Assembly (NCBI GenBank): GCA_002150815.3
Contig: NDFF03000092.1
Location: 124,001 to 188,000, forward strand
Length of the DNA: 64,000 bases
Source of the DNA: Grammothele lineata
Lineage: Eukaryota; Basidiomycota; Agaricomycetes; Polyporales; Polyporaceae
Direction of reading: 5' to 3'
Under the pieces are notes generated by a model. It had not been told where the DNA came from and did not search any database. It saw only the letters and a program-made list of their open reading frames with translations. Shown in pieces: positions 12,365-24,590 of this stretch; position 1 is the stretch's first letter; each line of letters opens with the position of its first letter. A program made the position numbers and the translations under genes.

Positions 12365-14378
12365 CTAGACCTGGAAGCGGAGGTGCATCGCGTCTTTGAG
12401 AGTTTGCCACGCCGTTCGTTGCAGTTTGTCGGACTCGGGGAACACGAACTCCCACCTGATCACACAAATACGTCAGTCCCCCATCAGAAAGCGTCACGAG
12501 CACACAAGAATCGCGGGGCCCCGCACTCCCCCATGCAAGCGAAAGAACGAGGTCACGACCCAGAGGGGTTGGGGGTTGGGGGTTGGGGGAAGAAGAAAGC
12601 GAGAACCTGAAACTCACCGGATGACAAGGTCGCCCCGACCGACGACCTTCCCGTCCTTCCTGACCGGCATCCCCGCCCCGATCACGCGCGACCCGTCCGC
12701 GGCCTCGACGAGCGTGCGCGGGATCGGGAGCGTGTACTCCTCCCCGTCCATCCCGAGCACGTACACCTCGTCCTCCGGCTCCCGCGCGCACCCCATCGGG
12801 CGCCGCCTCTTCGAACCGTGCCCGTGCCCGTGCCCGCTCCCGAGTCCAAACCAGTACCGTCCCCCGCCTCCGCCCCCACCGCTATCCTCGCTCCCGTCGT
12901 CGCTGGTATCGTCTGAGCACGCGTCGTCGTGCGCGGGCGCGGGGTACGGGCGCGATGGGCCGTCGGCCCAGGGGACGCGCACAGGGAGGACGAGGTCGTC
13001 GCCAGCTCGCGAGAAGCGCGCATGCGGCGCCTCGGAAACGACGAAGACGATATCCTGGAAGGAACCGTCTGCGCGCTGGTTGCCGACGCCGGGCACGCGA
13101 ATGCGCGTGCCGGCGCGCCACCCGGGCGCGATGTGCACGTCGAGCTGCACAGTCTGCTTGCTGGAGCGGCGGGAGGAGTGGTGGGAGGAGTGGGAGTGGG
13201 AGGGATGAAGGGTACGCGTGACACGGTAGTGGTGTACCGTGCCGAAGTAGAGGTCTTCGAGGGTGATGTAAAGGGGGAATATCCAGTCCTTGGACGAGGA
13301 GGACGAGGAGGAAGATGAAGAGGATGAGGAATGTGACGTGGACTTTGGCGAACGCATCGGCTTGAGCGGCGTCCCAAGATCAATGAACTCGTAGTCATCC
13401 TCTCCAAGCGAAGTCTTCTTGCCCTTAGAATGTGAGTGATGACGGTGTTTGTGTTCACGGACTGACCTGTGATAAGAAGCCGTGAATGAAGGCGCAGCTG
13501 CGAGATATTGAATAAGAAGCACGTACTCGCAGTCGGACGAATCGGTATCATCACTATCAGCGTGTAGATTAGCTGACTTGAAGGGGCGCGGGGACTTGTG
13601 CGCAGTAGAAGACGAGGCAGATGAAGACGATTTCGGGTGAGAACGATCCGACTTGGAATGAGATGAATGTGAAGAGGTGTCGCGGTCACCGGATCGGCGC
13701 GTCTTACTGCCCGAGGGCGCGTCGCGCTTGGACGAGCCAGCGTCGTGAGGCTTCGGGGTAGGCTTCCCCGTAGGGCTGGCGGAAGCAGAGGCGTTTGGAG
13801 TCTCCGATTTCGGTGGAGGTGGGTCTTTGGGTTTCGCCGTGGGTTTTTCCGAGTGCTTCTCAGAGGACTCGCTCTTAGTGGAGGACTTCGAAGAAGTTGA
13901 CGCCGCGCCTGCGGTAGCGCCAGATGAGGATGCGGTGCTGGGAGTCGAGCTAGAGGACGATGAGGAGGAGGTGCTGGGTGTTGAGCTCGCCCAGAACGGT
14001 CGTCGTGCAGGGCGTTCGTCCTCGTCTTTGGGGGACTTCTTGCGTTTGTTTCGCTTCTTGCAGACTTCAACGAGCGCCTTGTACGCCTCATTGACCTGAG
14101 TGAGGGAGATGACGCTGAGCTTTAGGCGACTCATGCCTAAGGAATAAATAGCGACGTACCTCTATGAACTTCTCCTTTGACTCCTCAGGATCAGCGTTGT
14201 GGCGGTCTGGGTGCCATCGTAGAGCCTACGATACGAATGAGCGTGGAAGGGACGGCTCGTCGCACAATGCACTCACAAGTTTCTTGTAGGCTACCCTGAT
14301 GGCGTCCTCATTGAGGTCTTCGGGTTTGAGACCTAGTGTCTCCAGGAGCTTGTTCACGTCTGTGCTTGGGGCAGGCAT
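12365..14378 (-). CDS. Type II (DNAJB-like) J-domain co-chaperone with long Ser-rich linker
   Basis: J-domain proteins stimulate Hsp70 ATPase activity and deliver substrates. Exon 1 (14277-14378) holds helix I and part of helix II of the J domain (KLLETLGL, AIRVAYKKL). Exon 2 (14160-14225) supplies RWHPDRHNADPEE with the essential HPD tripeptide. The next exon continues with VNEAYKALVE. A very long Ser/Thr/Lys-rich low-complexity linker follows in place of the usual Gly/Phe region, interrupted by an intron after DSSDCE. The C-terminal half matches the DnaJ C-terminal substrate-binding fold: LYITLEDLYFGTVHHYRVTRTL, then a GTRIRVPGVG strand-turn and a VGRGDLVIRWEFVFP closing strand. There is no CXXCXGXG zinc finger, so it is type II rather than type I. 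The last coding exon ends in MHLRFQV. Location is uncertain because no targeting signal is visible. Confidence 0.88.
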
Positions 14379-17300
14379 AGCGACGTGGACGAGCGGGGTA
14401 TCGGGCAAACAGTGGGGACAATGGTGGTGGCGACGAGCAGAAAAGCGGCGGTAAATACGGGATAGAAATTTGGGGGCAACGTCGGCTGTGGGGGACGGTG
14501 GGGGTCTCGACTGTCTCGGTCGGTTATATGCGGTTGGAGTAATACGCAACGCGGCGGCGCGTCACGCTGTATCCGGATCTTCCGCTCTGGACCAAAAAGG
14601 TGACCTTGGGGAGTGGCGGTGGACAAAAGAAGAAGTAGTGCGTTCGCGGGGCGGCCTCGTGGGGAACATGCATGATGAAAGGCACATCGCGAAGGGGGAG
14701 GACGGTGATCAGGATAGCGTTTCACCAAAACAAAGTACCTTTGGCTAGGATTCATTCGGGGAGCAGTTGCGATCCTTCCGCTGGGGGTAGCATGAAGGTG
14801 CTAGGTGGGCAAGGGCGTGGCCTGACTCGGGTCGAGATAGACAAGGGCGGCGAGCGCAGGCTGGCTGCTCGGCGCTGTGACAACGTGCCTGCTGGCCGCC
14901 ATGCGCGGTGGTAAGCGGTGCCGGGACTGTGAAGAGAGGCCCGGTCAACTAAGAGCGTATGTCGGCAAATGAAATCAGATATCACGAACGTCGGACTGGT
15001 GGGCAATTCAACCGTACGCGCTCTGCGCCGTAGGTCCTGGCGGCGCCGTCGAAGATCACCTCGGTGAAGCGCAGCGGACGGAACGTGGCTTGTACAGAAC
15101 GGCGGTGACGCGAAGCGAGGCGGCGACGAGACCGAGCATGATGCGAATATGATGCGGGCGAGGGACGAGCGACGGATGCGCGGTCGAGGACGTCTTCAAC
15201 GTCGTGGCAAGGATGCTCGTCGCCGGACATGGCTGCTCGCTCGCCGTTCGGCTTTTCCCGAGGAACCACGGCCCGAATGCCGTCGACTTCGTTCGTTCCG
15301 TTTCTCCTCCGTCTCCGTCGTCCCGTCCGTTCCATCCGCTCCGTCCGCCCGTTCTTGTCCTCCGCGACTCGACCACTCGAGCTGTATCAACCCTTGTAGG
15401 AGCAACGCTATCAGCCGAAATCCGCCCTTTTCCACCATGCCGTCCCACTCGCTGCCGCAGGCAAAGATCTTGCGCAAAAGACGTAAAACACGTCCCTAGG
15501 CCTGTTCGCCGCGCGGTGATCCATGACGCGCCAGAGGACACGCCGTACGGTCTTCATTGGATATCCTGTCTTCCCTCCTCAAGGACCCTGCGGCTCTCTT
15601 GTGCCGCGACCGTTCGAAGACTCGAGGACACAGCGATTCGAAGTCTCGGAATCCATCCCCAAACGCGTCTCCTTCGAGGTAGAGCAGGCCTCTAGTTGCT
15701 ACTGCCCTGTATCCATAGCCATGGTGCGGCGTGTTGTCTCAGAGGAACACACTGGGCAGTGGGTACACGGTCGATCGGGTCACGGACTAGGCACTTCATG
15801 CTGCTGGGCGATGAGTTGCGTGCTGGAGGGACGAGGTGCGTGCGAAATGTCTCTGCAGCGTTTGCCTCAATCAATGAGCTTTCCAGATAGGTATTCTCAG
15901 GTCATTGCTATTGAGGCGTCACGATTTCTTTCCTACAGAATGAACTGTAACGCCGACCTGGTCTCTGCACTCAAAATATACCTAGGGGACCTCTCGAACC
16001 GTCCCCACGCTCCCCACGACGTCTGCACTCCCTACAGCGGAACAGCGGTATCATCCCACAACACGCGGTTTGGCGCGGGCGATTTACACGAGCCGCGCCC
16101 TCAAGTTCGTCGTCCTCGATGTTCTGTGCGTTTACCCCAATGTTTTCGTTACCCTTGCGATGTCTGTAGACCTCCCTTTCCCTTCTTCTCACTTCACTGC
16201 TGGCTGTGTACAGCGTTTTCTTTGCCTTAGCTTTGATTTTGCTTCGTCGGCCACCGCGTAAAGCACATTCTCGGCTTCCTATACACCCTTCTCGCCGTTG
16301 TCTACGCATGTACCCGTCGTGGCATGTACGCCCTTCATATGGACCCCTATAGAAGACATGTTTCACCCATCGTCCTGGCTTTCATGTGCTGGCGATTAAC
16401 ACTATGCTCGACCTCATATATTCAAACTGCCCTCCTCTGGATGCTGCCAGATCCCTCATGTATTCGAGGCCGGAGTACGACTGCATTCGCGCTGTCGGTC
16501 GTGGAACGTGGTGAGCCTCATGTTCGGCCCTCCATCGGTCGCTCTTTTTGACAGCTGTTGTAACAGGTTGTACCCTAGACGTTGTCACCGAAGCGCAATG
16601 AAAGATACCCTTTCTTCTTGAGCGGATGGTCCTCGACGGTACACGCATCCTTCCGCTCCTTCCAGGTCCTCCGAGATTCCTTCAAGGTCATCACAGCAGA
16701 ACGGAGGACATTGTATCGTCCCGTTGTCAGGTTACACGTCTCCGCGACACGTGTAGGACAAATATCTATCGAAAGAGACACTCGACCCTTTGTCCCAGCA
16801 TATAACCTCACTCGGACTAACCTCCTAGTCACACGATCTGAGATCTCCGATCCAATCAACCTTTCAACATTCGGCTTCGACATCCGGAAGACGCGCGACC
16901 AAACGATCGACACTGGACAATGTCACACCAGCACTATCGCTCGGCCCTGCACAAGCGTGGGTGGCATTCTCACACTCATATGTGCGCTCGCACCTGACTC
17001 CGACGACATATCTCTATCTATAGCAACGATAACGGTCGCGTGCCAGCACTTGTTGAGGTGCGCGCGAGATTGGGATCCGTGTGCAATGTAAAGGGTACGT
17101 TGTGTAGTCGCCCTCCGTGCATATACTCAGTATTCTGCACTTCTAGACTTGAGAATTGGCACTGCGGAACCTCGATAACGCACAGCAAGTCACTTGGACT
17201 ACGGTTCAATGGGCCGCTGGCGGAACGCCAAGATCACACCTCACTTGTGATGGCAGATGTCAGTAGCGTACGCGGTGACAATGTCCCGGCTCGGGCGGCC

Positions 17301-18709
17301 CTACCAACTATCTTGACCGACCTTCACAAGCTCGATGACGAGGCCATCGTCGTGGAAGCGGGGCATAGCTGCAGTCTTCCGGCTCGTCGTACCGCTCCTG
17401 CGGGACATATGACCCCACGCTCGCGCGCTCTCGACATCAGCTGGTTGCGCGTACCAATGGATACACTACCTCAAGACGCGCGGTTAATGTGGTGGCGATC
17501 GCGGCGGAGTTAAACATAGGTGGCGATGCTGGGGCCCAGGGAAATGTGCTACGATACCGGCGGCAGTGGGCTAGTACACGAGCCACTTCACGGAAGAGGA
17601 CATCGAGGGCGCGAGTGGGCTGGAAGCTACATTCCCCATCCTCTATGTCTGCGGTCGACGGCGGATCGTGACGGTGGGTGCCAGCCACAGCTCTTGCGGA
17701 GTCCCTCTGACTGCTCTACAGGTATACGCTCCGGCACGGAGTGGAGTAGCAGCAGAAGGGGGACTGGATGGCGTTAGTGCTCTAGACCTTTCCTCACCAA
17801 CGCCTTCCTCGGCTTCTTGCGCGCCTTTGGAAGGAGTACCCCGATCGCGCTTGTACACCTTCACCGGATAGCGGTCCAAGTCCCGACCTCTGGCGTTAGC
17901 GAGCAGCACGGGACTCATGACTACACCGACAATAGTAAGTAACTACCCAGCCCCTACCACAGCCACTACGTCATCTGAGAATCGACCTTCGCTCAGTGGT
18001 AGAGCTATACCCTATCCTAGCGGAGACTTCATAACGGGCTCCTACCGCATTGCTTTAGGCGCAATCTCTACTACATTGTCAAGAACAGCGCACACCTCCG
18101 CTGCGACCTCGCTGGGGCATTGAGTGGTCGCCAGCGAAGAGCGTTTGCCAATGGGGAGGGGGCGAGTCGACTGTTAAATCGATACTGTGCCGTTCGTGAA
18201 CGGAAGTCATACATACCCAGATTTGAGTTTTACGAGCGGTTTACATGTATCAGGAAATCTTTATCTTATGCAGCAGCTCGAGTTCCAGTGTTACTGCAGT
18301 AGGAACTGGCGGGAAAACAGAGAAATAGATGGAGAACCTGACTGGGAGACGGGGTCAACGGCCCTCGCCATCCCCTTGGTATATTTCGGAGGATATTTCA
18401 TGAGAATGTGCAATCATCTTCAGCTTGATTCTACGTCTACGGGCGGGGAATATGAATGCTTGCCGCCAACACATCTTTCAATGAAATTGAGTATATGGAT
18501 TCGTGGTGAAGATACGAATTGACGCACGAGGAGTGCGGAGAAGAGATAGTGGAAGTAAGGAGTTCAATATGATTACGGTATGGGGAAGCCACGTGATAAC
18601 CGGAATGAGCGGAGAGGCACTGCCGGATCGCGTCCCCGCGTTCTCTCCGCACCGCGGCTGGCGTCCTCGCAGCTCGCAGCCTCACACTCTCCTCCTTACC
18701 ACCACCTCG
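14379..18709. other. 4.3-kb stretch, no gene resolved
   Basis: Numerous short overlapping frames occur on both strands and none gives a recognisable domain or a convincing chain of splice sites. A GCTCAGTGGTAGAGC string near 17990 resembles a tRNA A-box but has no T-arm partner. The last few hundred bases before 18710 are probably the promoter of the next gene. Decayed mobile-element sequence is possible but no reverse transcriptase, transposase or terminal repeat could be read. Confidence 0.5.
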
Positions 18710-20283
18710 ATGCCAACCGTCACAGCTACGGCCACGGCGCAGCCCACCATTTCTCTCAAGGGTTCTCCAAGTTCTCCAGCAGCAGCCTCGTCATCTACGG
18801 CTGCCACCCTCCGCTCTCTTTATCCCCGTGCCGCCCGCGCATTCCTCCAACGCGACATCGCGCTCACTTTCTCGCTGCTGTCCTCTGCCTTCTCTCTTCT
18901 TACCCCGCCTGCAACCACCGCAACCTCGAACGACGCGCTTGCGTCTCACCGGCGAAAATGGGAGATCCTACGCCTGACGTTCGAGACGACCCTCTATGCG
19001 TCCCCGCCCTCGGTCCAGAACCCAGAGAATCTCCCCGCCACACTTCGTACAAATCTCATGCTCTCACCAGAACCCCTCATTGCCACGCTACATAGTCGAT
19101 CCTTGCACTTGTTCACTCCCAGTGAACCTCCGCAAAAGGCCACTTCCGCGTTCCTCCCCGCACAAATCCTCGTCACGCTAGTGCTCGCTAGCCTCAAGCT
19201 TGACAGTGCCGAATGCGGGCGAGGGATGATCGAAGACTGGCTGGCGAAACGTGGGCAGGAGACGGACGTGGACGACGCAAAGGGATACGCGAAGGTGCTG
19301 GAGCTGTACTGTCTCCACGTCCTGCCGCGACTGCAGGACTGGGACTATGCAGAGGATTTCTTGACGTATGAAAGGCAGCTTCCTCATGAAATTCGTCAGG
19401 TATGCTACATATTATATTCGCCTCATGGTAACTCTCTAAATAGTCATTACCGCAGCAATACGTCCATTCCCTCCGTCAACTCCGCTCCGAAGCCGCATCT
19501 GCTGCACGCGCTGAGATCGCCCTCCCCTCAGACTCTCCTCTTTCCTCGGGCTCTTCCACGCCCTCGCGCACCCCGTCCCCTGCAATGTCGGACGACTCCG
19601 CTTCATCCTCCTCGACACACACCGCGACGCCCACACCGCGACCTACCCGCAAAGTGCACGGCCTCACCCCACTCACGCCCTCGCAATCCCCAACCCCCAA
19701 GCCGCGCGAAAAAGACGCACATTCCGCCTCGTCCTCCTCCATCGCCAGCACCGCCACGTCCCGTACCATCACTCCCCAGACCGCCGGGCACGAGCGCGCG
19801 GGGAGCAAGCCTCGCCGGGCACACCGTGCGCCCACACACGAGAACGGGCACGCACACGCCAACGGGAACGGCCATGCCCGGCCTGCGTACTCCCGCTCGT
19901 CGACGCCTACATCATCCGCCTCCGTCGTACCCCGGGCAACAGCGCTTGTCCCGTCCGACAGCGTTGCGAGCGCACGGCCGCCAACGACGCTCGCTCTCGT
20001 GCGCGCATCGCTGTCTGGCTTGGTACAGAGCATGTCGCGCTCGCAAGCGATTCTGTATGCGGTCCTCTTCGTCCTGGTCCCGATCGTCTCGTTCGTCGTG
20101 CGCGTACGCCGGAGGCAGACACGACCCACCGCCACAGGCGGTGCGAACGCGGGCGCGGTGGAGGCGGTCCGGCGACGGTTGAGGAGTGCGGACGGGCGGG
20201 GGAGCGTTCTGGGGCAGGTGTGGACGGAGCTGGCGCGTGCGGTGTTGGATACCGTCAGTATGGCTGGGAGGGGCCTGGTATGA
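18710..20283 (+). CDS. C-terminally membrane-anchored protein, possibly Pex26/Pex15-like
   Basis: Two exons (18710-19399 and 19456-20283) join in frame to about 505 residues. Residues 30-245 are helical and TPR-like in character, with segments such as SLYPRAARAFLQRDI, RRKWEILRLTFET and LELYCLHVLPRLQDWDYAEDF. Residues about 250-420 are a Ser/Thr/Pro-rich linker. A single hydrophobic segment at about 427-446 (AILYAVLFVLVPIVSFVV) is followed by a basic RVRRR stretch and about 55 residues. This is the layout of the peroxisomal anchors Pex26 and Pex15, which hold the Pex1-Pex6 ATPase on peroxisomes with an N-terminal helical domain and a C-terminal anchor. That assignment is inference from architecture. 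A Get2-like or other single-span adaptor is the alternative. I recognise the family as conserved in agaricomycetes but have no firm function for it. The intron (56 bp) is standard. Confidence 0.8.
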
Positions 20284-20957
20284 TCGTTGGTTGTCTTCAT
20301 TCGCGTTCTGTTGTGTTTTCTGCTTTGTGTTTGGGTAGCGTACATACATATGACCATCATTCAATCTTTCTCCGGCTTCTGAAGTTGTGATTCGGTGGTA
20401 GTCGATATTCCCTCATCCAAGTTCAGCGTACTGCAGTAACCACTGGCTGTTCGTACTACCACCTATCGAACTGGCGATGCCTTAACTTGCTATGCGTGTC
20501 GTGAGTGTCTCCGCCTTTTGCTCGAAGCTTACGGTCGTTGTGTCATGACTCGGACGCCCGCATGTTGCCGGCTATCTCCGTCGCCGCGCAAGACCGTTCT
20601 ATGCATTCTGACAGGAGAAGGCGCATCCAAGTGTACTGCCCCCATACGCCATAAGCATTATTCTCCATCTTGAGGTCTCTGTACCCCCTCATATATCGAC
20701 ATTAGCCATCCCGTAGACCTTGTAATGGGTTGAGTAATCTTATCCAGCCGTCGATGAACACATTACTAAGCGATTGACCAGCGACCAATACTGCAGTTTG
20801 CGATCTCGGGGACTTGGCCACGCTCTGATCTTATGATCCACTATCCAAAGATGCATTCCGAGTTCCAAATTTTGTAGTACATTTCAGGAGGAAGAAGACC
20901 CGAGTAGGCGACAAGCGCGAAACCCTTCTACTAGTCCCACTGAGCCCCGTTCAGCAT
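20284..20957. other. Convergent intergenic region
   Basis: This separates the 3' ends of the membrane-anchored gene (+) and the first SDR gene (-). It should hold both 3' untranslated regions and polyadenylation sites. I see no coding content. Confidence 0.5.
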
Positions 20958-22370
20958 CTACGCAGACTCCTTGATGATGATCTCAGCCTCGGGCTTGAGG
21001 CTCGCCCAAAGGGCGTTGATGTCCCGCTTGGGAGCCCAGCCGAGCTGCTGGCGGGCACGGTTTGCACGGGAGCGCGCGTTCGTGCCGTTCGCAACCATAG
21101 CCTCCTGTAGTAGAGTAATTCGTCAGAACTGTCTCAGTCTAGACGTGGCAAAGTATGCCTTACCGGTGCGCCTGCGTTGACCTCCTCGGGCGTGAGGTAG
21201 ACGGGTTCGGGGCTCTCGACCGCGCCGAGCTCGTAGAGGACCTTGGCGAGGTGAATGCCCAGGTCCTTGTGGGTGTGCTCGCCGTTCTCGGCGAAGTACC
21301 AGCCCTCGCGGCCAAAGGTGACCTTGCCCGTCTTGTTGGCGAGGTTCTCGAGGATGAGCATGTAGAGATCGGCCACTACGAAGCACGGATCCGTCAGCAT
21401 GAGTTCCGAGGGGGAGGGTATGGGGAGAGCTTACAGTCAACGACGTGGACGTGGTCCCAGATGGCCTGACCCTGGCCGACGACACCGACGCGCTTGCGCT
21501 TGAGCGCGGAGCGGATGAGACCGGGGATCTGGATCGAGTGGGTGTTTGAGAGCTTCTTGTCGACGAGGATTCCCTCGGGGGCGCCGAAAATCGTTGGCGG
21601 GCAGCCAAGGACGAGGCGGGTGTATCCTGTAAGCACGTACACAAGATGCGTAAGTATGTTCGTGTCACAGCGAAGACGGACGGAGTAACTTACCCTCCTT
21701 GTCGGCGTTGAGGAAGAGGAGGTCGACGGGGCGGTGGAGGGCCTCGTCGGGAATGGTCTCGAGCTGCTCCAGGTTGGTGTCGGAGTAGATGCGCTCCTCG
21801 ACAAAGTCGCCGAGCTTGTGGGACCAATCGATGAGGACACCGGTGCCGGACTATATCGCGGATGGAGATGAGCTCAGATGGGGCTAATGCGCAGATTGTA
21901 ACCAACCCACCGTGTGGAAGACGACAGGGCGGTCGTTGAGCTTCTCGTGCCGCGTCTTGAGGCCCTTGAGGATGGCCTTGGTCATGTCGGTATCGTCGGC
22001 ATTGGCCTATATGTGTATGTGAGTGTGACTATTGACACAATAGCTATGAAGAATGCTTACAATGGAGATGACGAGGTGAGCGTTCTCAGCCGCTTCCTCG
22101 AGCTTGTCGAGTTCGGCGATAGTGCCGACTATGGTCTTGACACCGAACTCGTCGGTGAAACGCTTCGCCTTCTCCGCAGAGCGGACGTAGAGGGTGAGGT
22201 CAAGCTTCTCAAGTAGCTTGGGCGAGGTAAGGATCTTGCTGAGGAAAGTGCCGCCGAAGTAGCCTAGGGTGAGAGGTGATCAGAGGCGGACAATCATAAG
22301 ATGTAGAGCAGTGGAGCATACCGGTCGCGCCGAGGTAAAGGACGGGAACTTTGGAAGTAGTAGCAGACAT
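20958..22370 (-). CDS. NAD(P)-binding atypical SDR / epimerase-like protein, paralogue 1
   Basis: This is a member of the extended or atypical short-chain dehydrogenase family (NAD-dependent epimerase/NmrA-like). The first exon ends in a Rossmann motif that reads GATGYFGG once spliced. Later landmarks are LTLYVRSAEKAKR (cofactor 2'-phosphate region), AENAHLVIS, VVFHTSGTGVL, a C-terminal GREGWYFAENGEHTHKDL block and ARSRANRARQQLGW. At least five short introns interrupt it, and one between NADKEG and YTRLVLG is absent from the other three copies. It is the most divergent of four paralogues in this window: 24591-25975, 26368-27801 and 54797-56168. A TATA-like element lies about 112 bp upstream of the start. 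The YxxxK catalytic pair of classical SDRs is not evident, so the reaction is unknown. Confidence 0.85.
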
Positions 22371-24590
22371 CTTCTTAGGACGAAGACGGGATTTGAGAGC
22401 TGTGAGGAGCGAAATGTTGTTGTGTGTAGTGGGGAGATGGGAGAGAGGATGGGATGAGGACTTCGAGGCGAATTCAGGTGGTTTATATAGCCGAGAGCAA
22501 CTCGAGAGCATCGGCTGCATCTAGACACTTGACATTTACCAACTGGGGATCGACGCACGCAATGCTCACCATGTGTGTGTGGCAGAGCTGTGCTCACCTC
22601 ATGAATTTCAGCTTACAACTCCGTACTAGAGCCGTCTTCACTGCACGATACCGTGCCTTTACCAATTTGACTACGGCACGAGGAAAGATGCCGATCCGTG
22701 GCGTATTCTATTGATGGCAGCGGAGGGATGGACGGTGTCTGTGGGAAAACATGACCGCCCAAGCGATAGCATCTGGTTTACCGGGCGGAGTGGCGGCTCG
22801 TGCGCAAGCGAGAATCGTTGACGCGACCGAATACAATGAACCTCCACAGGGGGATAATGATCATCGTTACGTCTATACACGTGGAATGTAGCTGAAAATG
22901 AGACACAAGGCTTTGTGATTGTGATCAGTGCAATGCTTGCGCGACATGCCGTCGGCACTCACCAATCTCGTTACAGTGATCGTCTCACCGGCCAGGCTGA
23001 AGTTGTCACCGTCGAAGCATTGAGCGCTCGGATTCAAAATGGCGAAGCGAGCGGAGGTAGAGCCTCATGACCCTAGCTGTGCATGACAAAGAGGAGGATC
23101 ATCAAATTCGATGATTCAGACGGGCCGTACAGTGTGTTGGCGCGCCCCGGGCTGGTAGTCGACAAGAACAAACAGTAGTACCCGATGTGATCTCAACGAC
23201 TGCTTACTCACCCAAAGTAGACGCCTATTTCCCACGACCGTCTTAGCCAGCCGCTGAGTCACCAGCGTCTCTCTTGCTCGCTGATCAAGGACTTACAAGT
23301 GCGCTTAGTACCGAGTTCGACTAGCAAGCTTGTCAGCACTGCAAAGGTGGCAAATAAGTGGTTCAGTTACTGCTCTAACACAGGAGACAAGTATCGAGAA
23401 CAAGTCGTGTAATCTGACTTCAATGCACTGAAAGTCTATACGCACCCGGCCGCCTTGCAAGTTGCACTTTGCTCTCGCGGCCCTATGATTAGGTCCTTCA
23501 AGTCCCTAGCGGTTCACACTTCCGAACCGGGTACGTACTACGTAGCTTGTACGGCGTATGTGTATCACCTAACGTCTTGTCACGCAGCACACAGAAGGGG
23601 TTACCTCTTTTTCAGCTCGTCTATGCATACACCGATTCCAACTGTTGAACTTGTGTCTTCCTTCTCCGACGCTCTGTTCCCCACCGCTTCCCGCATTTTT
23701 CATCCTTCCTCGCGCTTTTCATGTACACCTCGACGGAGTTCACCTGGGGTACCCCTTCAGCACGCTTTTTCCTCGCAGCATAACTTCCACGCCATCTCAC
23801 ATGTGATCCCCTTGTCCTACCAACTTTACGCTCTATTACCGCTACTCGTCCCAACACTGGCATGCTTATGTTTTACGAGACTGGTCCAGATCAGGCTCGA
23901 GGCTACCCTGGAAATTTTTACCGTGAGCTCTCTGTTCCCCTTTCATGCATACACGTCAGTGACTATTCATCGAAGTACCTTCACGCGATATCCCGCACAC
24001 ATTGCGCACGAGGGGGCATCCTAGCGGCGGCTAGGTCTCATTCCCCTTCGAGGAATTCCTCGCCGGCGGGAGCGGCCTGATAGTCGTTCTCGAACCGCAA
24101 TTCCACACGTTCTTGAGGCCAAGAACTAGCGCATGTGTGCACTGGTCGTGAGGTGCCGTCGTCGTCTGGGGTAGACAGCATCGCGCTCTCGCCCTGCGCT
24201 ATGCCATTGCTGGCTCACTATCACTCATCTTCCCTTCTCTCAGCCACTACTACTGAGCAGCCTTTACGCCATGGGCTCTTGTTCGCCTCCATAGCCATAG
24301 ATACGACACTTGTGACTTACCACCTCAAATACAGCCAGCCGTTGCGCAGCGTAGATGCCACCTTCCGATTGCTCTTCGTTCTTGATAGCATTCAAGACGC
24401 TGTTTAATGGCTCATCTTCTGCGTATAGCCTGATAGAGGCTAGCGAGTACATCAACTGATCATGTCACACAAACGCAGGTTTTTTGAACATGCCTTGATC
24501 CTTGAAGGACAACAGCGCTTCTTACTCCAGAGAGCCAGCCCATAACATTGAGAACTAGCACTATGTGGATCGCGTCTACTACCTCTCTCT
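22371..24590. other. Promoter of SDR paralogue 1, then about 2 kb without a resolved gene
   Basis: The first 150 bases carry the leader and TATA element of paralogue 1. From 22.6 to 24.5 kb I see only short scattered frames with no domain and no convincing splicing; the plus-strand frame at 23455-24024 has no family resemblance. A decayed further paralogue is possible because SDR copies lie on both sides, but I could not recognise its motifs. Confidence 0.45.
22482..22489 (-). promoter_or_regulatory. TATA box of SDR paralogue 1
   Basis: On the minus strand this reads TATATAAA, about 112 bases upstream of the start codon at 22370, which is a normal fungal TATA-to-ATG distance. Confidence 0.55.

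Noticed and set aside
17985..18010. GCTCAGTGGTAGAGC resembling a tRNA A-box/D-arm
   Set aside because: No T-loop (TTCRA) or acceptor pairing downstream.
23455..24024. Plus-strand frame of 189 codons between SDR copies 1 and 2
   Set aside because: No SDR motif on either strand and no other domain; not supportable as a gene or relic.
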